From assembly GCA_910587735.1 (NCBI GenBank), contig CAJUNT010000006.1, positions 92,764-156,763 on the forward strand: a DNA stretch of 64,000 nt, in the 5' to 3' direction. The position numbers and the translations under genes are program-made. The DNA is from an uncultured Clostridia bacterium (GTDB lineage: Bacteria; Bacillota; Clostridia; Lachnospirales; Anaerotignaceae). Position 1 is the stretch's first letter. Each line of letters begins with the position of its first letter. Shown in pieces: positions 44,148-53,259 of the stretch. The notes under the pieces were generated by a model, which was not told the origin of the DNA, searched no databases, and worked only from the letters and a program-made list of their open reading frames with translations.

Positions 44148-44312
44148 ATGAAACAAAAAAACATAGAGTATGATTTTTATTATAATCCTCATGGAAAAAG
44201 TTTTTATGATTGTTTTGAACAGGCAATACAAAATATATCTCTTTGTAAAAAGGAGGGATACCAATATGAAAAAAATGACTGCAATATATGCCCGAATTTC
44301 TCAAGAAGATGA
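44148..44312 (+). CDS. Small protein overlapping the recombinase start; candidate accessory or directionality factor
   Basis: 54 residues from ATG 44148, which has AGGAG 8 bases upstream (MKQKNIEYDFYYNPHGKSFY). The C-terminal half has three Cys (SLCKKEGYQYEKNDCNICPN) that could bind a metal. It overlaps the recombinase start by 47 bases in another frame, so the two are likely coupled. The arrangement recalls the small excision partners of prophage serine recombinases (such as SprB of SP-beta), but I see no sequence evidence for that role. Unknown family. Confidence 0.55.
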   Translation: MKQKNIEYDFYYNPHGKSFYDCFEQAIQNISLCKKEGYQYEKNDCNICPNFSRR

Positions 44313-45534
44313 AAAAAGCGGTGTTTCAGAAAGTATACAAAATCAAATTTCTTATTTAAAACAATATCTCTTTCAAAATGATATGACATTATATGAAATT
44401 TATTGCGATGATGGTTTTTCTGGGCTAAATTTTGAAAGACCTGCTTTTCAAAAAATGATACAAGATATTGAAAATGGTATGATAAATTGTGTTGTAGTAA
44501 AAGATTTATCTCGTTTGGGTAGAGATTATATTGGTATAGGATATTTTACAGAACAATATTTCCCTCAAAAAAATATACAGTTTATTGCTGTAAATGATAA
44601 TATTGATACCGAAAATGAAAGCATACAACAGGAATTCATACCATTTAAGGCATTGTTAAATGATTTTTATGCAAAAGATATTTCTAAAAAAATAAAAGCC
44701 TCTTTTCATACCAAAAGACAAAATGGTCAGTTTATAGGTGCATTTGCTCCCTATGGCTATCAAAAAGACAGTAATAATAAAAATCATTTGGTAATAGAAC
44801 CTGATACATCAAATGTGGTACAAAATATTTTTATGTGGTATCTGCAAGGAGAAAATATGACTTCTATTGCTCAAAAATTGAATGATTGTGGTGTGCCTTC
44901 TCCTGCTGTATATAAAATGATGCATACATATTATCAAAATACAAATGTAAAATATGGATTATGGACACAGCAAACAATCAAAAATATATTGTCAAATGAA
45001 ACTTATGCCGGAAATATCACACAAGGCAAAACAAAAAAAATAAATTATAAAAATAAAAAATTAAAAAAAATATCAAAACAATATTGGATTGTAAAACAAA
45101 ATACACATAAACCAATTATTGATTATACTGTTTTTCAATATGTTCAGACTATGTTAAATCAAAAATCACAAAAAATAAATCAAAAATCAATGCATTTACT
45201 GGGCGGACTGCTCTATTGTGGTGACTGCGGAAGTAGTATGACATTCCGTAGAAATAAAAAAGGAGATTTTATATTGCTTTGCTCTCGTTATACTAGATAT
45301 GGACAATGTTCAAGACATCAATTTTATGAACATAAATGCAATGATATTATATTCAATACATTGCAGACATTTATAAAAAATATGCCAAACTCTAAACAGT
45401 ATCATAATACGATTCCTATTGACCGTCTTTTTTGTTATAAAATATTTATCATTCAAATGATACAGAAAATACAGTTTTTTGAACAACATAATACCATTAA
45501 AATGTGTGTATATTGGAATTTTTCTGCACCATAA
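44266..45534 (+). CDS. Large serine recombinase of the cotJC element (SpoIVCA-like)
   Basis: 422 residues; catalyses site-specific excision (and perhaps integration) between the two CCAGATGGT sites. Resolvase domain: YARISQED with catalytic Ser, SESIQNQ, the KDLSRLGRDYIGIGYF arginine motif; Recombinase domain: IGAFAPYGYQKDS, TSIAQKLNDCGVPSPAVYKM, TQQTIKNILSNETYAGNI; zinc ribbon LLYCGDCGSSMTFR...LLCSRY..YGQCSRH; then a short helix ending NFSAP. ATG at 44266 behind AAAGGAGGG. The last codons lie inside the right att arm. Analogous to SpoIVCA (skin) and to phage integrases. Confidence 0.9.
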   Translation: MKKMTAIYARISQEDEKSGVSESIQNQISYLKQYLFQNDMTLYEIYCDDGFSGLNFERPAFQKMIQDIENGMINCVVVKDLSRLGRDYIGIGYFTEQYFPQKNIQFIAVNDNIDTENESIQQEFIPFKALLNDFYAKDISKKIKASFHTKRQNGQFIGAFAPYGYQKDSNNKNHLVIEPDTSNVVQNIFMWYLQGENMTSIAQKLNDCGVPSPAVYKMMHTYYQNTNVKYGLWTQQTIKNILSNETYAGNITQGKTKKINYKNKKLKKISKQYWIVKQNTHKPIIDYTVFQYVQTMLNQKSQKINQKSMHLLGGLLYCGDCGSSMTFRRNKKGDFILLCSRYTRYGQCSRHQFYEHKCNDIIFNTLQTFIKNMPNSKQYHNTIPIDRLFCYKIFIIQMIQKIQFFEQHNTIKMCVYWNFSAP

Positions 45535-45544
45535 ATGCAATATA

Positions 45545-45553
45545 CCAGATGGT
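45545..45553 (+). other. Right attachment-site core (attR)
   Basis: CCAGATGGT, identical to the left core. The element-side arm (45524-45544) is nearly the mirror image of the left element arm (37103-37123), sharing TATATTG next to the core and further matches outward. Confidence 0.85.
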
Positions 45554-46057
45554 GAACTTGCTGCGTCATTGCGCTATCTTAGCCAAAAATTTACTATGGT
45601 AACACCAGAGGCAAAAGCTACATTGAATGATATCGCAACAGAAGAATTTGCCCATGTAGAAATGATGGGAACCATTGTATCACAACTAACAAGAGGACTT
45701 ACAAAACAGCAAATCATTGATAGTGGCTTAGATAGCTATTATGTAAATCATGGCTTGGGCGTTTATCCTTCTGCCGCATCTGGTGTACCATTTTCAGCAC
45801 TTGCCCTCCAATCCAAAGGTGACCCTATCACAGACTTATATGAAGACATGGCAGCAGAGCAAAAAGCAAGAAGCACTTATGAATATTTAATTGATTTAAC
45901 AGATGACCCAGAGGTATTAGCTCCCTTACGTTTTTTAAGGGAAAGAGAAATTGTACACTTCCAAAGATTCGGTGAAGCATTAGATATTGCAAGAGATTAT
46001 TTAAAACAAGAAAAAGTATTTGATATGGGAAACACAAGCAATATTATGTGGAAATAA
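45545..46057 (+). pseudogene. cotJC: cotJC 3' part (restorable by excision)
   Basis: 170 codons in frame from the core PDG: PDGELAASLRYLSQKFTMVT, EEFAHVEMMGTIVSQLTRGL, NHGLGVYPSAASGVPFSALA, EDMAAEQKARSTYEYLIDLT, FLREREIVHFQRFGEALDIA. These carry the manganese-catalase-like ferritin-fold ligands (Glu-Glu-x-x-His types) of CotJC. With the 31 codons before the left core, the product is about 201 residues, a normal CotJC. There is no start codon with a ribosome site in front of this half, so it should be silent until the element is removed. Confidence 0.93.
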
Positions 46058-46071
46058 TAAAAATATAATAG

Positions 46072-46101
46072 AAGCGTGTCGAAAAATCGACACGCTTTTT
46101 C
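46072..46101 (+). terminator. Bidirectional terminator after cotJC
   Basis: AAGCGTGTCGA pairs with TCGACACGCTT around AAAA, followed by TTT; it lies between the convergent cotJ and amidase genes. Confidence 0.85.
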
Positions 46102-46104
46102 ATA

Positions 46105-48372
46105 TTATCTCCATGTATATTTATCAGCCAATTCTATAATGCTATCATAAATTGCTTGTGCCATTTTATCATGGTTTGCAGTATTTGAAATTTTCAAAGC
46201 ATCTCCAGGATTAGACAAAAACAATGTTTCTACAATAACAGAAGGAACAACAGTAGAATTCAACAATATCAAATTTTTCTGATGTTGTGTATCATATTTC
46301 AGTCCTCTGTTATTAGTAGACAGTGCATTTACTGTTCTTTGCAACAATGTTGTTGCCACAATTTGGCTTGTGAGTCTTCCCTGCACATCATTTGAATGTG
46401 TTACAAAAAGTACTTCTGTACCATTTGGGGAAGGATTTGGGCTTGCTGAATTCATATGTATTGAAATCAAAATATCAGCCATATCATTTGCTGTATTTGC
46501 TCTATATCTGTTTTCTGGTCTACTATCATCATTTCTTGTCAAATATACTTTTACTTTATTTGTATTTTGAAGTAATGCATATGCTCTATTTACAATAGAC
46601 AATGTTATATCTTTTTCATTTAATCCGTTACCACTTGTTCCAGGGTCATTTCCGCCATGTCCAGCGTCTAATAAAACCACTTTATCATATACCTCTTTAG
46701 GATTTTTAATATTGATATAATAGTAATTGCTATCTTCTGTTATAGTATAGGCTCTAATTTTATTTTCTAAAAATGAAAATGTTGTTTTTCCGCCTATATT
46801 TTCTACTGTTACACTAGGTATTCCCTCATAAGATAATTTCATTGTGCCATAACCATACACGTTTGTAAAATCTCCTGGTAGAGTCACTTTATATTGATTT
46901 TTTAAATAATTATCTGTATGTACGACACTATTAATATCAAATGTATTTACTTTTTGTAATACTAATGCTTTTTTAGAAGCATCATAAGAAATATTTTCCA
47001 ATGTAGATTTTTTTACTGTTACAATAATACCATTTCCACTCTGTATTACTTCATATTCCGCAGTATCTTTTATCTCTAATACTACGCGAACAGTTTTCTC
47101 TTCATACATACTACTACGTATTGCCAATACTTGACTCAATCCCTGCACAGATAAATTAGGTTCTAAATTTGACGTTGCATATGGTATATCAATCACTACT
47201 CTATTTGGGCTAGAAAGTGTACTAACATTTGCTACAACAGGTGCATTTGCCTGAATCTGTATCGTATCTGTAGTACCACTATTTGTTGCTGTCATACTCT
47301 GTACAACACTTTCTTGAAATGAAACAATCAAACTTTTTTTGTCTTGACTTTGTGTCAAATGATATTTTACAGGTGCTTTTAAATCCAATACCACTCTTGT
47401 CACTGCAACACCATCTACATCATGCTGTGCAGAACGTACTGCTGATACAAAAGGACTTGTTTTCACAGTCATATTATCACTTTTTAAATTTTTTTCAGCA
47501 TAATAAATATCTAATACAATTCTTGTATCATCTACATATAAATTTTGATATTTTTCTATATTTGCAGATGTATTGATTGTAAATATCTGTTGACTGTTTT
47601 CATTTTCAGGTATCGTAACACTTGTTACTTTACTATTTTCCGTAGGTATAACCCCACTATTAACGACACCATTTGTATTTGTGCTTGTATTTGTATTTGT
47701 GCTTGTATTTGTGTTTGTGCTTGTATTTGTGTTTGTGCTTGTATTTGTGTTTGTGCTTGTATTTGTGCTTGTGTTTGTATTCGTGTTTGTATTTGTACTT
47801 GTATTTGTGTTTGTGTTCGTATCTTTTTCTATTTCTTCGTTATCATCGTTATCACTATCATTATCTTCTACATCAGTATCTATTTCTTGCTGTTCATCAA
47901 TACTAACCATTCTTGTTTTTGCGTCCCAGCCTACCACACAGCCTAATGCCTCAGACACAGCTCTAACAGGTATCATTGTTCTGTCGTTTACAATTTTTGC
48001 AGGTACGTCCATAGCAAAATCCACACCATTTTTTACACCTGTTTTATTATCAATTTTCAATACTACGACATCGCTTTCTTTTCTGACATATACCTCTTTT
48101 GTATCTGCATTCCATGCTACTTCAGCGCCCATTGTTTCAAACACAGCCCTTGCAGGAACAAGTGTTCTATCATCTAATACAATAGGAGGCATATCTTCTA
48201 CGGGCATATTTTCACCGTTAATTTCAATCGTAACCTCTTCAGCATGATAACGATGCATTTTACCATCATAATATAAATTCATATTTACTATAGCAGCATA
48301 TATATTGATATTACTTAAAAGCATAGAACAAAACATTGTTACTGCTAATAATCTTTTACAATTTTTATACAT
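46105..48372 (-). CDS. Secreted N-acetylmuramoyl-L-alanine amidase with stalk, Asn/Thr linker and two AMIN domains
   Basis: 755 residues. Signal peptide (to about 27), copper-amine-oxidase N-terminal (stalk) domain with DDRTLVPARAVFETMGAEVA and DRTMIPVRAVSEALG, an acidic stretch, an Asn/Thr-Ser dipeptide linker of about 50 residues, two AMIN-like domains (VTSVTIPENEN... and IQIQANAPVVANVSTLSSPN...), then Amidase_3: LLDAGHGGNDPGTSGNGLNE, VYLTRNDD, ADILISIHMNSA and VIVETLFLSNPGD. It cleaves the amide between MurNAc and L-Ala in the wall. The linker is the main low-complexity tract. A close paralogue follows upstream at 48592-50625. Confidence 0.92.
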   Translation of the reverse strand: MYKNCKRLLAVTMFCSMLLSNINIYAAIVNMNLYYDGKMHRYHAEEVTIEINGENMPVEDMPPIVLDDRTLVPARAVFETMGAEVAWNADTKEVYVRKESDVVVLKIDNKTGVKNGVDFAMDVPAKIVNDRTMIPVRAVSEALGCVVGWDAKTRMVSIDEQQEIDTDVEDNDSDNDDNEEIEKDTNTNTNTSTNTNTNTNTSTNTSTNTNTSTNTNTSTNTNTSTNTNTSTNTNGVVNSGVIPTENSKVTSVTIPENENSQQIFTINTSANIEKYQNLYVDDTRIVLDIYYAEKNLKSDNMTVKTSPFVSAVRSAQHDVDGVAVTRVVLDLKAPVKYHLTQSQDKKSLIVSFQESVVQSMTATNSGTTDTIQIQANAPVVANVSTLSSPNRVVIDIPYATSNLEPNLSVQGLSQVLAIRSSMYEEKTVRVVLEIKDTAEYEVIQSGNGIIVTVKKSTLENISYDASKKALVLQKVNTFDINSVVHTDNYLKNQYKVTLPGDFTNVYGYGTMKLSYEGIPSVTVENIGGKTTFSFLENKIRAYTITEDSNYYYINIKNPKEVYDKVVLLDAGHGGNDPGTSGNGLNEKDITLSIVNRAYALLQNTNKVKVYLTRNDDSRPENRYRANTANDMADILISIHMNSASPNPSPNGTEVLFVTHSNDVQGRLTSQIVATTLLQRTVNALSTNNRGLKYDTQHQKNLILLNSTVVPSVIVETLFLSNPGDALKISNTANHDKMAQAIYDSIIELADKYTWR

Positions 48373-48509
48373 ATTTCATTTTTCCTCCCTATTATTTTGC
48401 TGTCTTTTTTAGTATAACAAAAAAAATATATTTTGTAAAAACAAACCGAAATATGAAATAAAATTGTAATAAATTACATTGCGTTTTCAAAAAAAATAAT
48501 AGAAATCAT

Positions 48510-48545
48510 AAAAAACAAGGGAAAACATAATAAATTTTCCCCTTT
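48510..48545 (-). terminator. Intrinsic terminator after the second amidase gene
   Basis: AAGGGGAAAA pairs with TTTTCCCTT around a TTTATTATG loop and is followed by GTTTTTTATG on the minus strand. Confidence 0.65.
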
Positions 48546-48591
48546 TATTATTGTCTGCCCTTGTCCATTTTTACAAAAAACTTTTTGTTTT

Positions 48592-50625
48592 CTACCTCCA
48601 ATTATAGTTATCAGCAATTTCTATAATACTGTCATATATTGCTTGTGCAGCCTTTTCTTGATACAACTCATTTGAAATTTTCAATGCATCTCCAGGATTT
48701 GATAAAAACAATGTTTCCACAATTACAGCAGGAACAACTGTTTTATTCAGCACAATTAAATTTTTCTGTTCTGATGTATCATATTTTAATCCTCTGTTAT
48801 TTGTTCCCAATGCATTTACTACATTTTTGAGCAATATTGTTGCAACATCTTTACTTGTCAATTTTCCTGCTACATCTGTTTCATGTGTAATGAATAATAC
48901 TTCTGTACCATTTGGCGTAGGATTAGGGTTTGCAGAATTCATATGTACAGAAATAAAAACATCTCCTATATCATTTGCCATAGTTGCCCTTTCAATATTA
49001 GCAGGATAGGTATCTCCTATGCGCGTTACATATGTTTTTACTTTTGTTGTATTTTGTAGTTTTTGATACAATTTCTGAACAATCGCTATTGTCATATCTT
49101 TTTCTTTTAAACCGTTTCCGCTTGTTCCAGGGTCACTTCCACCATGTCCAGCATCTAGCACTACTATTTTATCATAAACTTCTTTCGGATTTTTTACATT
49201 AATGTAATAATAATTTGCATCTTCTGTTACTGTAAATGCATTAATACCATTTTGTTCAAATGTAAATGCTGTTTTGCCTTCTTCTTGACTTACCGTAACA
49301 GAAATCAACTCATCTGTATGCAATGCCATTGTACCGCTACCATAAATATTACTGTAATCTCCTGGAAGTATCACTTGATACTTTTTATTGATATAATCAT
49401 CAATCGATATCACATTATCTGCTGCAAACAATTCCATTTTTGACAATGCAATCGCCTTTCTTGCACTTTCATAATATACATTTTTCAAATTGTTTGTCTG
49501 ATTCGTATTTGTTGTAATATTGGTATTAGTATTATTATTATTTATATTAGTATTAGTATTAGTATTATTATTATTTGTATTTGTATTGGTATTATTATTG
49601 GTATTGTCATTTTCTTTTTTTCCAAAATAAACTACAATACCATTTTCGTCGTCATTTAATTCTATATCATATTGATATTGTGCTTTTAATTTGAATATAA
49701 TTCTTGTAATGCTAATATCATGTTCATCATACTGCAAAGATATAATATCATTTACAATATCACTTGTTTCTACCTCAATATCATCTGTCAATATTTCTTT
49801 TTGTGCATAATAAATATCAATTACAATTTCATCATTATCACTTTCTATTTCTTGAAATTTTGCAATTTCATTCGATGCAGTAATGGAAAATATCTGTTTA
49901 TCATTTTTATTTTGGGGTATATTAATATGTGTTACACCAATATTTTTTTTAGGTATGTTTCCTGTACCACCTGAGACATATTCTTTTTTATCTACTTCAG
50001 TTATTTTATTGTCATCATGTTCATTATCATCATTTTTGTTATCATTGTTTTCATTATTCGTATTATCATCATTTTCGCTATCACTATTTTCATTATCATT
50101 TTGTTTATTATCCATTATTTCATCTGGTTTTTGTGGTTCTATTATTTCATCAATAGCGACTATTCTTGTATTTTCATCCCATGCTACTGTACAACCCAAT
50201 GCTTCTGAAACTGCTCTAACAGGTATCATTGTTCTTTCATTTACTACTTTTGCAGGTACGTCCATAGTAAATGCAGTGCCATTTTTTGTTGCTGTATTTT
50301 GGTCAGCTTTTAATACAATAATATCATCTTGCTTTTTGACATACACCTCTTGACTTAATTCATTCCATGCTACCTCTGCTCCCAATGCCTCAAAAACAGC
50401 TCTTGCTGGTACTAATGTTCTGTCATAAAGTACAATAGGTGGCATATCTTCTGGTGGTAATACTGTGCCATTGATAGTAATGGTAATATTTTCCGCTTCA
50501 TAATTATGCATTTTCTCATCATAAAGTAACCTCATTTTTACAACATTAGCATAAACCTGTATATTCTCTAAAAGCAAAACGCTTACCAGTGTTGTACAGA
50601 GCAGTTTGTTCCACTTTCTATTCAT
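48592..50625 (-). CDS. Secreted N-acetylmuramoyl-L-alanine amidase, paralogue with one AMIN domain
   Basis: 677 residues, same plan as the 46105-48372 product: signal peptide, stalk domain (YDRTLVPARAVFEALGAEVA, ERTMIPVRAVSEALG), an Asp/Asn/Glu-rich linker, one AMIN-like domain (VTHINIPQNKNDKQIFSITA), a second Asn/Thr linker where the paralogue has its second AMIN, and Amidase_3 (VLDAGHGGSDPGTSGNGLKE, DVFISVHMNSAN, VIVETLFLSNPGD). ATG at 50625 after AGGAGGAAATAC. The two genes arose by duplication; each has its own leader and terminator. Likely roles in cell separation or spore-mother-cell lysis are inference. Confidence 0.92.
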   Translation of the reverse strand: MNRKWNKLLCTTLVSVLLLENIQVYANVVKMRLLYDEKMHNYEAENITITINGTVLPPEDMPPIVLYDRTLVPARAVFEALGAEVAWNELSQEVYVKKQDDIIVLKADQNTATKNGTAFTMDVPAKVVNERTMIPVRAVSEALGCTVAWDENTRIVAIDEIIEPQKPDEIMDNKQNDNENSDSENDDNTNNENNDNKNDDNEHDDNKITEVDKKEYVSGGTGNIPKKNIGVTHINIPQNKNDKQIFSITASNEIAKFQEIESDNDEIVIDIYYAQKEILTDDIEVETSDIVNDIISLQYDEHDISITRIIFKLKAQYQYDIELNDDENGIVVYFGKKENDNTNNNTNTNTNNNNTNTNTNINNNNTNTNITTNTNQTNNLKNVYYESARKAIALSKMELFAADNVISIDDYINKKYQVILPGDYSNIYGSGTMALHTDELISVTVSQEEGKTAFTFEQNGINAFTVTEDANYYYINVKNPKEVYDKIVVLDAGHGGSDPGTSGNGLKEKDMTIAIVQKLYQKLQNTTKVKTYVTRIGDTYPANIERATMANDIGDVFISVHMNSANPNPTPNGTEVLFITHETDVAGKLTSKDVATILLKNVVNALGTNNRGLKYDTSEQKNLIVLNKTVVPAVIVETLFLSNPGDALKISNELYQEKAAQAIYDSIIEIADNYNWR

Positions 50626-50719
50626 TTGTATTTCCTCCTAATATTTTTCTGTAAATTAGTATACCAAAAAAATGCAGCATTGTGGAAAATATTATATTAA
50701 AATTTTTTAACAAAATTAT

Positions 50720-50756
50720 AAAAAAGAGTGTATTGTCATATCAACATTACACTCTC
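50720..50756 (-). terminator. Intrinsic terminator after the Lon-like protease gene
   Basis: AGAGTGTA pairs with TACACTCT around a 15-base loop, followed by six T on the minus strand. Confidence 0.7.
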
Positions 50757-50808
50757 ATTTTATTTTATATTTTTATAACATGATTGTAACTTCATGCAAA
50801 ATTCTATT

Positions 50809-53223
50809 TTACTTTTCTAATTTTTCTCCAGAAGTTCCTTTATAATATGCTTTTAATTTCTTCATTACTTTACCATGAACAGTATCAGAAGGATATTTAC
50901 CATTTTTATTTCTTTTTCCTGCTGGCATTCCCATAAGTAGTTCAATGCCTTCCTCCAATTTAGATATGGCATAAATATGGAAATCTCCTTTTTTGACAGC
51001 ATTTACTACTTCATCTTTCAATACAAGGTCTTTTACATTTGTAACTGGTATAATAACGCCTTGTGTACCTGTCAATCCTCTCTTTTTACATAAATCAAAA
51101 AATCCTTCTATTTTGTATGTTACACCGCCTATTGCTTGTATTTCTCCTCTTTGGTTTATAGAGCCTGTTACAGCTAAATCCTGTCTAATTGGAACTTCTG
51201 ATAAACTGGATAATATACAATACAATTCTGTACTAGATGCACTATCTCCATCAATGCCATTATAATTTTGTTCAAAACACACACGACAAGAAAGAGAAAG
51301 CGGAAACTCCTGCGCATAAGTCTGACCCAAAAATCCCGTTAATATTTGTATGCCTTTATCATGTGTTTGTCCGCTGAGTTGTGCCTCTTTTTCAATATTG
51401 ATAATACCAGATTCTCCCATATATGTTGTAGCAGTGATACGAGAAGGATTCCCAAAAGCATAACTTCCCATATCTAACACAGCAAGACCATTAATTTGAC
51501 CGACTTTACTACCTTCTGTATCAATCATAATCACTTCTTCGTCAAGCATTTCTCCAAGTTTTTCCTCATACATTTTTAATCTTTGTTCTTTTTCTTCTAT
51601 TGCTTTTTTAATATGTTTGGCATTGATAATAACATCTCCTGACAGTTTTGCCCATGTAGCAGCTTCTCCCATTACTTCAGTCAAACGATTAAATCGTGTG
51701 CTTAATTTATCCTGCCTTTCTGCCGTTCTGGAGGAGTACTCTATTATGGCACAAACAGCATCTACTGTAAAAGGAAAAGTTTTTTCTTTTTCAGAGAAAC
51801 CTTTTATAAATTGCGCCAATTTCATAATATTTTCATCATTTCTTTTCATTTCATAATCAAATTCTGCTTTGATTTTAAAAAATTTATCAAATTCGTCATC
51901 AAATTCACTTAAAATTTCATAATAATATTCGCTACCTATCAATATAATTTTAATATCTGCTGGTATGGGTTCTGGCTTTAATACAGGCGCAACAATCGCC
52001 CCCATTTGTTCTCTCAAATTATCCATAGCAATTTCTTTTGTTTTAATGACTCTACGTATTGCCTCCCAAGACTGCGGATTAGATAATATATCTTGTGCTT
52101 GCAATATCAAATATCCTCCATTTGCTTTGTGGAATAATCCTGCTTTTATTTTCATAAAATCAGTAGTGAGATTGCCAAATTCGCTGTCATATTCCACCTC
52201 CCCTACCAAATTATAATACGTAGGATTAAAATGTACTACAACAGGTGCGCCTTCTGTTTCGGAATGGTCTACAATTAAATTAACTTTATATTTTTGTGTA
52301 ATATCTTCAGAACTTTTTTTTGAAAACATAGGTAAAAGAGAAGCAATACTTTCGTCAACTTCCTCTTCATCATCAAAAAACTGGCTAATATTTTCTAAAA
52401 CATCTTCTTTGACATCATTGATATAAGAAATCACACGAGGATATTCTTTATATTTTTCCTGCACAGAATTTACATGATGTCCTATTGCAAACATACCTAT
52501 TTTATAATCTAAGCCGTCCGTTTCTTTTTTACATTCTTTTTCCAATTCCCTTAAATCTCTCATAATTGTGCCTGCTTTTTCTTGCACAACATTAGATGCT
52601 TTATCGATTGCCTCCTGCTGTTCTTCGTCCAATTTATCGTATTCTTCTTCATTGATTGTTTTGCCATCTATAATAGGCATAAAATAAATACCTGAATTAG
52701 ATGAGCGAAGTTGAAAACCATTTTCCTTTGCTATATCAGACATTTCTTTCATGCAAATATCTTTTTTTTCATCAAATTTTTTTACAATGACACTTTTTTC
52801 TTTTTCATAATCATCAGAACGAAATGCTTTTTGTATTTCTGTTTTAAATATTTCTACTAGTTCCCCCATATCCTCTTGAAATTGTTTTCCCATGCCTGCC
52901 ATAAATCTTAGTGCAAGGGGTGTTCTTGGATTTTGAAAATGATATACATAACACCAGTCATAGGGTATGGGTTCTGTTGCAGCAATTTTTCTAGTACTAA
53001 TTTTAGCATATGTTGTTTTGCCTGTACCAGAAGGACCTGTCATAAATATATTATATCCTTGCATTTTTACAGTCAATCCAAAATCGAAGGCTTTTACTGC
53101 CCTTTCCTGACCAATCACACCACCATCCAATGATGATATTTCTTCTGTCGTTTGAAAAGAAAAATCAGAAGGACAGCAGATATTTTTTAGTTGTTTATAA
53201 TTCAATTCTTTTGTCTGCGGCAT
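50809..53223 (-). CDS. Lon-like ATP-dependent protease (AAA_32/Lon_C family)
   Basis: 804-residue AAA+ protease of the LonB-like group. N-terminal part: GQERAVKAFDFGLTVKMQGY, Walker A MTGPSGTGKTTYAKI; a long coiled-coil insertion; AAA lid with KANGGYLILQAQDIL (Walker B region); C-terminal Lon protease domain with catalytic Ser in GDSASSTELYCILSSLS and Lys in GGVTYKIEGFFD. It differs from housekeeping Lon in lacking the LAN N-domain. ATG at 53223 after AAAGGAGGC. Fourth gene of the tsaE-tsaB-rimI cluster in transcription order. Confidence 0.9.
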   Translation of the reverse strand: MPQTKELNYKQLKNICCPSDFSFQTTEEISSLDGGVIGQERAVKAFDFGLTVKMQGYNIFMTGPSGTGKTTYAKISTRKIAATEPIPYDWCYVYHFQNPRTPLALRFMAGMGKQFQEDMGELVEIFKTEIQKAFRSDDYEKEKSVIVKKFDEKKDICMKEMSDIAKENGFQLRSSNSGIYFMPIIDGKTINEEEYDKLDEEQQEAIDKASNVVQEKAGTIMRDLRELEKECKKETDGLDYKIGMFAIGHHVNSVQEKYKEYPRVISYINDVKEDVLENISQFFDDEEEVDESIASLLPMFSKKSSEDITQKYKVNLIVDHSETEGAPVVVHFNPTYYNLVGEVEYDSEFGNLTTDFMKIKAGLFHKANGGYLILQAQDILSNPQSWEAIRRVIKTKEIAMDNLREQMGAIVAPVLKPEPIPADIKIILIGSEYYYEILSEFDDEFDKFFKIKAEFDYEMKRNDENIMKLAQFIKGFSEKEKTFPFTVDAVCAIIEYSSRTAERQDKLSTRFNRLTEVMGEAATWAKLSGDVIINAKHIKKAIEEKEQRLKMYEEKLGEMLDEEVIMIDTEGSKVGQINGLAVLDMGSYAFGNPSRITATTYMGESGIINIEKEAQLSGQTHDKGIQILTGFLGQTYAQEFPLSLSCRVCFEQNYNGIDGDSASSTELYCILSSLSEVPIRQDLAVTGSINQRGEIQAIGGVTYKIEGFFDLCKKRGLTGTQGVIIPVTNVKDLVLKDEVVNAVKKGDFHIYAISKLEEGIELLMGMPAGKRNKNGKYPSDTVHGKVMKKLKAYYKGTSGEKLEK

Positions 53224-53259
53224 AGCAACAAGCCTCCTTTTATAATCAAATATTTCTAT

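Larger units (their letters stand above)
37094..45544. mobile_element. Skin-like intervening element in cotJC (8,451 bp)
   Basis: Bounded by direct repeats CCAGATGGT at 37094-37102 and 45545-45553, both in phase with cotJC codons for Pro-Asp-Gly. Deleting one repeat plus the interior joins codon 31 to codon 32 of cotJC in frame. Contents: UPF0597-type enzyme, ABC transporter of nucleoside type (four genes), small ORF and large serine recombinase, the last ending ten bases before the right repeat. The circle junction would be CAATATACC-AGAT-GGTATATTG with further symmetric bases outward (about 16 of 21), as expected of a serine-recombinase attP. Confidence 0.88.

Noticed and set aside
37094..45544. 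Integrative conjugative element or prophage in cotJC
   Set aside because: No conjugation, capsid, replication or lysis genes are present; only metabolic genes, a small ORF and one recombinase.
47545..48247. Plus-strand frames rich in Cys-Ile or Val-Phe repeats opposite the amidase gene
   Set aside because: They mirror the Asn/Thr linker codons on the minus strand and lack start signals.
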